Shown: in pieces, positions 37,256 to 47,281 of the stretch
Position numbering within the stretch: the stretch's first letter is position 1
How the letters are laid out: the number at the start of each line of letters is the position of its first letter
Assembly: GCA_030620095.1 (NCBI GenBank)
Contig: JAUTXW010000108.1
Span: 124,001-188,000, forward strand
Source: Kuschelorhynchus macadamiae
Lineage: Eukaryota > Arthropoda > Insecta > Coleoptera > Curculionidae
Direction: 5' to 3'
Length of the DNA stretch: 64,000 nt
Position numbers and translations under genes: made by a program
Notes under the pieces: generated by a model
The model's database searches: none
The model's input: only the letters and a program-made list of their open reading frames with translations
Told to the model about the DNA's origin: nothing

Positions 37256-38101
37256 AAAAAATTACCTATTGGATTCTATGTAAAAGACTCTATAATAATC
37301 CGTTTTTGCGTTATTATTAGCTTGTATTTGAACTAAGACACGAAGGGTGCCTGGAAAGAAACAATTTTCAATTTCACACGTATTTCAAAAACGAAGAAAG
37401 TCAGTTTCGTTCATCACTCTACCTTCAATAACTGAGATATCTTGGAAAAGTATCGAAAATGGGACAACATTTTCGTGGAGGAATTTATTATAATTTATAT
37501 ATATTTAGATGTTATTGACTAAGTATGACATAGTTCGACCACGCCCAGTAAACGAAAATACACTGTTAGTTAACCTTTCGAAAATATTGAGGTCTTAACA
37601 GCTGCGTTGGGTATAATTAAAGCAACTAAGGCCTTTATTAATCCGACGCTTCTTGATACTTATTAAATTCATTATATTTTTATTTTTGTCAAGCCGGCGA
37701 TAATCACGGAGAAATCATTATATTTTTTTTCGACTCATATTTCGCGTAATTTCGATTCATCTAATTATAATGAGCAATAATTGCGAGAGGCTCGAATGCT
37801 GGCCGCCTTCTTGTTGTTATTAACTTAATAACTCTAATTAAAGGAGAGATTATTAAATCGAAACTATACGCGATGATGATGGCGGAGTTGTTGTGAAAAG
37901 TTCGGCTTTCGTGCCGTTGCCTTAATGAAAATTTGAAGAAAGTAATATATAAGCAATTATTTCTTGCCCGTATTCCTGCAGTATTATTTACGGGCTTTGA
38001 TTGGCAGTAACTTATTTATAGGAGAACTCTGATAGAAACAGTTTTAATTTGTACGCAGTAAAATATAACAGAGGGAAACAAGAAAGCCTAGTTCTTGAAT
38101 A
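37256..38101. other. Gene-free; possible host noncoding element at 37560-38080
   Basis: From about 37560 the sequence contains many TAATTA/ATTAAAG cores, CGGCGATAATCACGGAGAAA and GATGATGATGGCGGAG, and none of the repeat families seen elsewhere. This texture resembles conserved noncoding DNA near developmental genes, but only comparison with other species could show it. Confidence 0.25.
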
Positions 38102-38542
38102 CATTGTGGCACAAAAGTTCGGCAATGGCCATTTTTCTCGCAAGCCCCTGTATCAAAATGCATCAAATTTGGGACGTAAGGGTAAAAAATGGATTTTCAT
38201 TCTTTGGTGATATCTGCAACGTTGTCACACCTACGCTTGTCAGGTATTGGCACTATGTTTGATTTTCTTATATAACACCATGTATTTTTTTTTTGGATTC
38301 CTTGGTGAAAACATATTTTTAGTTTTGACGAAAACACAGTGTTTTGAACCCAGTGGGGTTTCAGGAAAAATTGATTAAATTTTTTAAAGAATGCCAATGT
38401 CGGGTTAACTAACACTGTCCTGTTGTCAAATTTTTTAGAACAAAAAAAAACAAATAAGATTTACGCATATTTTTATTAAAATAACTCTTTGCACAAAACT
38501 AGCAAAAGGTGTAATATATAAAAAGTCTAGAAGCATTTCAGA

Positions 38543-41153
38543 CAGGGGCGTGCAGTCCATGGAAGCAAGGGAAGCAGTGCTTCCCCAAAAAAAATTACAA
38601 AACATCTTCTAAAATGTAATTTTCGAAAAAGGAAACCATTAATTTAATTTACATTAAAAATGCTAAAATATTACCTTAACTATCAAGCCCATAATAAATG
38701 CGGCCTTGACTCCGACCCAGCCACAATAGAATATCGAACAGAACCTATGCGGGCCGCTAGCTTCTCTGCAGCCAAGTCCTGTATGCTTGATTTCCTGTGA
38801 ATCGAGCCAGAACTTTCCACCAGCTGTTTGTAATTTTTGCATTTCAGTCGCGTGCTTTAGGTGGTGGCGGAAGCTATCGTTGGAGTAGGTTCTTTCTTTG
38901 AACGGCTATCCGTGTGTTGTGTGATACGTACGTCGCGTCGTGCATGGAGCGATATGGAAGACAATAATACGGACGTGGATATGCAAATACCGTCAACTTC
39001 GGCTGTCGGTAATAACGTTGAAAATGTTGGAGAATTTGGTAAGAAGAGTGTGTGTAAATGTGTGGTGTGTGTCTTAATAATAAAAGGATTTTCAACATTA
39101 AACTTCGCTGATAAGCTTCAAATAATTTCCAAATGAAGGGCAAAACCGCCTATGAAAAATTTAACCACAAAAATGAAAAACTGTATTAGACATTTTTATC
39201 CGGAAAAACAATACGAACAATTCAAATGGCTAACAGGGTGTGAAAACATAAGTAAATTATTTTGTTGGCCGTGTTTACTCTTTGAAAATGGTCTCTGGAA
39301 TAAAACTAGTTTTTCCGATTTAAACAATTTCCATAAAGCTGTAAAAAGACACATTATGTCCAAAGCGCATTTACAGGCCGTCATAAAAGAAAAAGTCTTC
39401 GGCAAAACCAGAATTGAACACGCCCTTAATAGACAGTTGGAAATTATTCACCACCAACACAATGAACTAGTCGATAAAAATAGGCAAATATTAAGAAGAC
39501 TTATCGATATTGTTTGTTTTCTCGGACAGCACGAATGGGGATTTAGAGGTCATGACGAAACAAGAATTTCTTCAAATAGAGGAAATTTTCAAGATTTACT
39601 TAGTTTAATGGCTAAATATGATGATTGCTTAAAAAATCATTTAGAGCAGTCTAGCGTTTTTCGCGGAACGTTGAATCGAATCCAGAATGATTTAATTTCC
39701 GCTGTTGCAACCATTATTCTAAAAAGAATTAAGCAGGAGATTGACGAGGCGCGGTTCATTGCTATTGTTCTGGACGAAACAACTGATCTCATTAATTTTA
39801 GCCAATTATCTATAGTAATACGCTACGTTAAAACAGATGGAAGTATTCAACAGCGATTCTTAGGTTTTAAGAATGTGTCCGAAAATCGTACAGCAGATGC
39901 ATTATATGCCGTACTTTATAACGTTACTAAATAAATTAATGGAGAGAAGAAATTAGTAGCTCAAAGCTATGATGGAGCTGCAGTGATGGCAGGACAATTA
40001 GGGGGTCTGCAAGCTAAAGTTCGAGAAACTTTACCAAGTGCTGTGTTTGTCCATTGTTTTGCTCATAAATTAAATTCAGTTTTATCCCAGTCCATCAATA
40101 ACATTAAAGAGTGTAAAGTATTTTTTGTTATTTTAAGTGGCATGGCTGCTTTTTTTTCCAAGTCAACAAAACGTACACAAGCTTTGGACTCCATTGTCCA
40201 CAAACGATTGCCCAAAGCAGCTCCTACTAGGTGGAACTATAATGGAAGACTTGTGTTAACAGAATCTGAAAATCGTGAGTCACTGATTGAACTATTTGAG
40301 AATATAATAGAAAATAATGAAACGTGGGACTCAGAAGCAATAAATAGTTCGAGGGGGTTTTTGGACTGTTTGAAACGATTTTAATTTTAATTATTTGTTG
40401 AACGTATTTTCAGAAATATTTCCATTCTCAGGGCAGTGTTTTTAATATATTACAAACTAGAACAAATGATATTGGTTTTTGCCTAAAAAAAGTGGATGAT
40501 TTTAAGTCCATGTTAAGCCAAAAAAGAGATGATTTTGACCTATTTTAGGAGAAAACGATGACGTTAAATGTAGAGCCATAAGCCAAGCGTCAAGTGTTCA
40601 AACATCATACAGACGCCTCTTTTATGAAATAGTCGATCAAATTCAGCAACAAATAAATTATAGATTTAACGGTTTAAATGATTTTAAATTCCTCGAGATC
40701 TGCAATTTTGATGCATTTAAAGGAAAAACTTTTCCGGAAGAAGCGTTTAAATCTCTTCTTCTTCATTATGGCCAGTTCTTCGACCGAATATTACTGCGAT
40801 CTGAGCTAAAAGTGATTTGCCAAACTGATGACATTAGCGCAAAAAATAACGCTAAGGAACTATGCAATTTTTAAAAGACAAGGAGCTGGAAGATGCCTAC
40901 ACCGAAGTGTCGAAATTGTGTGAGTTAGTATTGACAATACCCGCTCACAAAAAACTTCGTGAGAAATTCAAGAGGGCAGGAGAGACTTTCGCAAACATCG
41001 CTGTTGTCCATTGAAAATAAACTTTTCCAAAATATGTCGGAGCATCGACGTTTGACGAATTTGCAAAAAATGATCGAAGAATCGAATTACATTACAAATA
41101 GGTAAGTTTCTAAAAATTGCTTCCCTTTCTTAAAATTTCACCGCACGCCTCTG
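38543..41153 (+). mobile_element. hAT element copy A with exact 8-bp target duplication
   Basis: ATTTCAGA flanks both sides (38535-38542, 41154-41161), the 8-bp duplication expected of hAT transposition. Imperfect terminal repeats: CAGGGGCGTGCAGT at the left, and CAGAGGCGTGCGGT reading inward from the right. The length, 2611 bp, is normal for a simple hAT. Confidence 0.95.
38954..41101 (+). pseudogene. hAT transposase (ZMYM/TTF-type), copy A
   Basis: Starts MEDNNTDVDMQIPST. A TTF-type zinc-finger-like block (FKWLTGCENISKLFCWPCLLF), LGQHEWGFRGHDE, the first catalytic Asp in VLDETTDLINF, the second in QSYDGAAVMAG, LPKAAPTRWNYNGR and the C-terminal dimerisation region (LSIENKLFQNMSEHRR) follow. 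The frame is continuous from 38954 to 40384 except for TGA at 39134-39136 and TAA at 39932-39934; copy B keeps GGA and GAA at these places, so both are G-to-T nonsense changes. After 40384 there are further stops, and the ERNFST block of the dimerisation domain is replaced by KKLREKFK. The protein would have been about 690 residues. Confidence 0.9.
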
Positions 41154-41169
41154 ATTTCAGATGTTTACC

Positions 41170-42460
41170 TTTACAAAACAAATGTTAAAAAATAATAAAG
41201 ACATAAATAGTAAAGCAATAAAAACGAATACAACACATAAAAGCTTTCTTTCTAAATGTGATTTTAATCTAATCAAAAGTTCAAATGGTTTTCCTTTTGT
41301 GCTTGGCAGTGGGCAAATTGAAAATATAATTTTTTTACAGCATTCTATTTGCAGATACTTCTGATGCCTCCTGAATAATTTGATTTTTTAGGTATTCAAC
41401 TTTTCTCGGGTTTAGTTTTATACATAAACTCTTTAGGTGGCCGCAACCATTGAATTGAAACCAATGTAAGGAACATTTTGCACTTATTCTTCAAGTGCCG
41501 TACCCGTATTCAGACGTTGGCGATCGTCAGTAAGATGCTTTGGAACCTATCTTCTATCAAGATGTATCTACTTTCTTAAATCCACTATACTAGACCATTA
41601 TTCTAGGGAATGTGTTCTATGTAGTGGTTTCCCGTTGCCTTGTAAGCAGTTGTGTCGTGTAGTGTATTTGTTGAGGCCTTGTCACTGTTTGCAGTCGACC
41701 TCAAGTCTACAGACAGAGTCGTTATTTTATTAATTCCAAAGACACCTCGGGACGGTACTGGACCAGGCATATCCAGCACTCTTTATTATATTAAAAAGTG
41801 CTGGCTACGCCAAGTCTCGAACTCACGCCTTCCGCGTGGAAGGCCAACTCTCTTACCACTGAGCTAGCGAGGTGTTCTTTTAAATTTTGAAGCATGTTCG
41901 AATATTTTTCTGCTGTTAAATTGCCATAGATAAAAGATGGCCCAGTGTATTCCAAACAAACTACCCCAAACATTTAGTTTCTGAGGATATGTTCCTCTTC
42001 TTTCATTCAATGCGGATTATCGTCAGATCAATACCTGCAGTTATGCCTATTAAGTACACCATTTAGCATGAAGCTTCCCTCATCTATAAAAACTATGTTC
42101 TTAAAGACATTTTGGTTTTCATCGAACTTCCTCATCATAATATACTAAAACTGTATTTTTCTGTCAAAATAATCTAATGATACTTGTGATACTAAATGAA
42201 TTTTGTAAGGGTTAAATTTATGTGCTTCTATAATCCTTTTAATCGATACATGACTAACATCTGTTGCTGAAGCATGTTTTTGGTCGACCAGTTCTTAGTT
42301 TATCTATAACAGTACATTTCCTCCGAATCTATTAACTGTTCTCTGGACAGTTGACTGTGGTATAGGGATGTGATCTAGGATTTCATTGTTAAATAAATTC
42401 GCCACATCTTCATATGACCTCACTCCGTATCATAAGAATTATGATGGATATTCTTTCTGC
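41170..42460 (-). pseudogene. Mariner-like transposase interrupted by a SINE
   Basis: Minus-strand remnants: VFIDEGSFMLNGVLNRHNCR (first Asp block, about 42095-42030), then a WGSLFG-like segment in a shifted frame, FIYGNLTAEKYSNMLQNLKE (41940-41880), the SINE, and finally CGHLKSLCIKLNPRKVEYLK (about 41440-41380), the usual C-terminal landmark after the third Asp. The block with the second Asp is not readable. Stops and frameshifts throughout. It belongs to the element 38102-42803. Confidence 0.7.
41619..41871 (-). mobile_element. tRNA-derived SINE
   Basis: Reads on the minus strand from CTCGCTAGCTCAGTGGTAAG (A-box TAGCTCAGTGG) through GAGTTCGAGACTT (B-box) to a tail near CAAGGCAACGGGAAACCACT. 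GTGTTCT on each side (41612-41618, 41872-41878) is a likely 7-bp duplication inside the mariner transposase. The head resembles a tRNA with a TTCC anticodon region but pairing is imperfect, so it is a SINE and not a tRNA gene. Confidence 0.75.
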
Positions 42461-42861
42461 TTCACTTAAATGAATCAATTTTAAGTACTACTTGTGGTAA
42501 ACTAGCACAAACATCTGGCAAAAGGACAGTGTTAGTTAACTCGACACTGGTATTTTGACATTGATTTCAGTGTAGACATCGGACTTTCCTTTACAAAATT
42601 TAATTACTTTTTCCTGGGACCCTCCTGGGTTAAAAATATAATTTTTCATCAAAAGGTTCTTTTCATTGATCATGGAACCCGAAAAAAATGCATGGTGTTA
42701 CATCAGAAAATCAAAACATTGTGTCAATACCTGAAAAGCGGTATATCTGACAACGTCGCAGTTCTGAAAAATGGCCGTTGCCGAAATTTTATGCCACACT
42801 GTGTAGACAGCGGCAAAGTCAAATTAGAAATATTTATAAGCAAGCGACTGCGTACTTCTGA

Positions 42862-43085
42862 TCACTAGTCGATGCTATAACCAATTGCGCTATCGAACCA
42901 CTGATAAGCAAAGAACTAGATGTGTATGGTGTCCGCTGATTGGCTGTGGATTGTATTCGGTCATTTTTAGCCGAGAGATAGTTTTTTGTAGTGTGGTTGA
43001 CAGTTTGTTTTTAATGTAAAATATATTGTTAATCAACAGCAAAAGTTATGGTACGAGCGGGGATCGAACCCGCGCCTTCTGCCAA
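42862..43085 (-). repeat. tRNA-like repeat fragments
   Basis: Two pieces of the family seen at 22 kb: 43046-43080 carries the T-arm GCGGGTTCGATCCCCGC and GCTCGTACC, and 42862-42905 carries a D-arm/A-box part (GATAGCGCAATTGGTTATAG). In the order present they do not form one tRNA. Confidence 0.6.
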
Positions 43086-43299
43086 ATATTCTAACCTAAC
43101 ACAACTTTTTTATAAACGCTTATTCGTAGTTGTTAATAACATAAAATATAACAATACACATCAAAACATAGATAGGTTTTGTCAAGAAATTAAAATTTTT
43201 TTGCATACAGTCTCAAAGTATGAAGCTAGACCAATAACTACTTCAACCACTGTGTACAAATGCCTTTCTTCATGCAATAATTTTTTCATATATAAAATT

Positions 43300-44218
43300 T
43301 TATGACATAACCAATATTTATGCTGACGACACATCAACATTAATTGTGTCGCACCCATAAAGCGATACACTCCAGTAACAATTACCTTTATCTAAATAGC
43401 TCAAAAACAAACTTTTTACGTTTTCATCTTCTACAAGACAGAAGAGATATGTCACTTCAGATCAACATTGATGGGCGAGCTTCAGAGGAGTCTTCTGAGG
43501 TGTGTTTTCTGGGATTTAAGATCGACAGTGGTTTAAACTGGAAAACTCATTGTCCGTCCCTCAAAACAAAGTTGTCATCATTGCTATATCTGTTAAAAAA
43601 CATTCGAGATGTGTTGGAACGGCCTCAGCTGCTTTGCGTATACTATGGAGAGGTCCATTCACGACTAAGATACGGTGTGATGTTTTGGGGTAATTCTACC
43701 ATGGCTGCCAATGTGTTCATATGACAAAAGAAGATCATAAGAAGTATTGTTGGAGTGACCGCTGGGACTTCTTGCAGGGATATTTTTAAGAACTTACAAA
43801 TTTTAACATTTCCGAGTATTTTTATACTGGAGGAGTGTATTTATACACATAAGAATCAAGATATTCTTGCTAAAAATAAAGGTTTTCATCTGTATCACAC
43901 TAGAATCATGTACATTTTTAGTATTCCCTTTGCGAGGTTAAATATTATTAAAAAATCACCTTTAATAAATGGTCTGGAGATTTATAACAGCTTGCCTGTA
44001 TCAATAAAGGAATATAATAGTTTACACATAAACGCTTACTGGTTGAGACATGTCCTTACAGTGAACAAAAATTCAAACAATCGAATATTTAGTTTGTTTC
44101 AGTTATATATATTGCAGTTTTGTTTGTCTCTTTTTATGTTATTGAAATTTTTTCGACGGATCCTACACAATTTTGTAATTGTGTAAAAGGAATAAAGAAT
44201 GTTAAGTAAGTAAGTAAT
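43300..44218 (+). pseudogene. LINE ORF2 C-terminal relic with (TAAG)n tail
   Basis: IYADDTSTL (43314-43340) is the catalytic DD box. After a frameshift, NYLYLNSSKTNFLRF, CFLGFKIDSGLNWKTHC, RYGVMFWGNST and, after a stop at about 43722, IIRSIVGVTAGTSCRDIFKN and YNSLPVSIKEYNS follow. These are the standard C-terminal landmarks of Jockey/I-type LINE proteins. The insertion ends in AATAAAG and TAAGTAAGTAAG (44199-44215). It is 5'-truncated, lacking the fingers and first Asp. Confidence 0.8.
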
Positions 44219-44850
44219 AGGAATAGCAAAAGAATTCATTGACAGCTTCGCAACCTGACGGCGAAAACAAAAAACCTAATACAAAAATATGTCGCATTAA
44301 ACCAGCAGCCCGGGAAATTGACTTTATTTCGCATATCCGAGAGAAAACTAACTAATTTTCCGGCTACTCCGGCATATATCCTCCTCCATGGCGCGGCGCG
44401 ACGTCCTTGCATACATTCCAATGAGATCGGCTGATTGAGCCCCGCAAGATGGCGTTTGGTGCGATGAATAAAACATCGCGATCCTCGAGAGTCGAAATTG
44501 AAAATTGAAAAGAGCCTTCGAGTGTATATGCGGCGCGGCTCAGTCTTTTTAAGGGATTGTCCCCGCCGCACCACGCCGCGCCGCTCTGCTGATGCGAAAA
44601 GAATACACTTCACCGTGTGTGTGTGTTTATTAGCTCAACGGGTTTAGGGAGATTTTCGCTCACAAATATGAATGGGAACCTCCTCGAATAACCTGTTATA
44701 ATGACGAGTTGTCTTGCAACAAAATTTATGTGATTAGAAAATTAACATCGTCATTTTTTGGAAAAATATTTCTAAAATGTGTAGAATATTTACAAACTGC
44801 CTTAATATATTATCAGGTCATTCCCTTAATGTTTTACTGATATTTGAAGT
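44219..44850. other. Gene-free; GC/CpG-rich island at 44330-44620
   Basis: CpG-dense sequence (CATGGCGCGGCGCGACGTCC, CCGCCGCACCACGCCGCGCC) with a (GT)n tract at 44615-44628. A 125-codon minus frame crosses it but looks compositional. It could be a host promoter or conserved element. Confidence 0.35.
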
Positions 44851-45035
44851 CTGATAATTGATTAGTTTTTAAGCTATGCCGCGAACCGACATACAAAAAG
44901 TCAATAGTTTAAGTAGTTTTTAGCTATGTACCGAACAGAGAGATCGACAGACAGACCGACGGAATTGAGCAAACATCGTGGGACCCTGAAATGTATAGAT
45001 CTAAAGAAATCTCGGAGGGTGGTTTTTTCACTGTT
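44851..45035 (-). repeat. Satellite-type repeat fragment
   Basis: GCGAACCGACATACA and CGACAGACAGACCGACGGAATTG match the inverted form of the 51-53 kb satellite unit. Confidence 0.65.
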
Positions 45036-45124
45036 ATAATATATACAGAATGTGAACCTCGTTTAATTTTTTTATCTGGTATTATAGAGACAAATGTCTT
45101 ATACAATATTTATAGGGTACTATA

Positions 45125-46880
45125 AATAGTTTTTAGGCAAGTAATAACAAATAGTATTTGTTAGGCAAGAATATATTTAACATTTATAAATATAACACAG
45201 AAAAACTATGATAAACTCGGCTGGCGCGGCAGTAGGCCATGAATCGTTGAAGCGCTTGTTTTGAATGCCACGTATTATATCTGACCAGACTTTTGCCAAA
45301 CGTGTCTTTAGAAGTTTAAAGTGAGTTATTTGTGCTCTTTCAGATTTATTATATATAAAATAAAAACTCGTATTTCGTTAACGAAAGGAAAGTTTTATTT
45401 AGAACAGTACTATTTAAAAATTAGCATGATATATTATTTATAAATAAGTAAATATTTATAAATAAGAAGAAACTCACATTCAATTATTCAAATGCTTTGA
45501 GCTGCTGGAAATGGCCACCGTTCTTTTCTGTGCAAAGACGATACGCTTTTTTCAATTTACCAATCGCTCTTATTATCCAAAATGAATTTTGATTTATAGT
45601 TCTATGCCAATTTGGATATTTTCCTGAAGTATATTTATGCTGTCGTGTTCTTTAAAGTAAATATTATTTTTCAAATAACCCTATAAAAAATTATCAAGGG
45701 GAGTTAAATCCGGGCTGTTCGGTGGCCATTTAATCGTTCCATGCTTACCAATCCAGGTTTCATAGTTTTCCTTTAAAAAATTTGTTTCCTGGACAATATT
45801 ATGAGCTGGTGCCCTATCTTGCTGAAATATCATGGGTCGCATCTTCGTAAGAGGAAAACCGTCTATAATGTTGTCAATGTCATTACGAAGCATGTTAAGA
45901 TAAGTATTACCCACCCAAAACTCTATTATTTTTTATTCCACACCACATATTTCCTGAACGCCTTCCAGAATGTTTGACTTCAAAAAAAGTTTCAGGATTT
46001 TCCATGGACCAGAAATATATGTTTTAAACAGAATGAAACAGGATTCATCAGCCCACAGAATTCTGTTAAAGATGTTTGGATCCGTTTCGGATTGGTCCAA
46101 TGTATCTCCACAGAATCGTAAACGGTTCTAGTTTGTTTGCTTCGGTTAAATGTTGAACTTTTCTCGGCTTGAATGGGTGAAAGTTATATTTTTTTAATGT
46201 TCCATGTATCATGCCATTACTTTTTTGTGGATCTTTAGCACCATCTCGAATTGAATTGGCAGGTTTTTCTAGAAAAAAATAATAAAACTATGTATGTGGG
46301 TTAACTTGTTAAAAAGTTATGAATAATCGTACCTTGAAAATATAGCAGGATATCTAATTCTATATCCTAATAAGTAGTAATGGTTTTAATATATATAAAT
46401 ATATATAAATATATATATATATATAAATGTGTTTAAAGCAGGTATGCGCCTATTTCGATAAATAATTATATATTGTTGTCTAGCTGCACATCTATTTTTG
46501 TTATTTTATATTGTTAATGCATATGTATAAGACAATATATCAAATTTTTCTTGCTTCGAATAACTCATTTTAAACTTCTGAGGACGCGTTTGGCAAAAAT
46601 GTTGTCAGATATACCTATTATGTGTCATTCAAAACAAGCGCGTCGACGATCCATGGCCTACTGCCGCGCCAGCCGAGTTTTTTGTAAAAAATCGTTTTTC
46701 TGATGGTAATATTTAAAATAAATGCAACAAATTATATATATATTCGTAATCAGAAAGACGAGGTCTATCCATTAAGCCTACAAGATATAGGGTGTTCCAT
46801 AAGAAAAAAATACAATCTTCTTCGCAGCGCTTTTCCACACCACCCTGTATACATTAATATTACTTGCCTAAAAACTACTA
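45125..46880 (-). mobile_element. Mariner-like element, third family (edges approximate)
   Basis: Inverted arms: CTCGGCTGGCGCGGCAGTAGG (without its last base) near 45216 pairs with CTACTGCCGCGCCAGCCGAG near 46657. TAGTTTTTAGGCAAGTAAT near 45127 pairs with ATTACTTGCCTAAAAACTA near 46858. Outer limits and target duplication could not be fixed. Confidence 0.7.
45490..46250 (-). pseudogene. Mariner-like transposase, third family
   Basis: The minus-strand frame 45914-45681 contains FQQDRAPAHN (second Asp) and WPPNSPDLTPLDNFL (third Asp), separated by 40 residues, then a stop and GYLKNNIYFKEHD. Upstream, about 46060-46000, are RILWADESCFILF (first Asp) and ISGPWK. An N-terminal KKYNFHPF-like stretch lies near 46190. 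Stops and shifts between blocks. It is a DD40-41D-type relative of the 4-kb and 47-kb elements but clearly a separate family. Confidence 0.75.
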
Positions 46881-47281
46881 AAAAACTAAACGGGAGTTCC
46901 ATGTTCCTGTACTTTACGAGGGAAGTAAAAAAGTTCAAAGCATTTTTCTATACTTAGTAAAAACTAAATATCGATATAAATTACATTTAAAAAATGTTTA
47001 TGTAAATACCCTGTTGAACGATGTATATATTAAAAGAAAAAAAATATACAAAATGTTAAAAAAAATGTCAACAATATATATATATATCACGTTTTATGAG
47101 AATTAAAAACAATGAAAAAATGGATCCTAAACCTCGTAATAAATCTGACGAGCTTTTTTGCCTAACCGTTAACCATGGCAAATGATTACTGGTTTTAAAA
47201 ACAAACCAGGAAACTATCACTACCATGAAAGCTCGTTTCAAATTAGATTTTTTGGCTCTAAAAGTAGCAGTCTTTAATGTA

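Larger units (their letters stand above)
38102..42803 (-). mobile_element. Mariner-like element enclosing a hAT and a SINE
   Basis: Ends CATTGTGGCACAAAAGTTCG and, reversed, CACAGTGTGGCATAAAATTT, bordered by TA (38100-38101 and 42804-42805). Inverted arms of about 330 bp are diverged but alignable (GTCAGGTATTGGCACTATGT against TCAGGTATTGACACAATGT). The transposase relic lies on the minus strand in the right part. The hAT insertion at 38543-41153 and the SINE at 41619-41871 are younger. Without them the element would be about 1.8 kb. Confidence 0.8.

Noticed and set aside
44236..44613. 125-codon minus-strand open frame in a CpG-rich patch
   Set aside because: Arg-rich composition follows from GC content. 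No motif, no conserved start and no neighbouring coding evidence.
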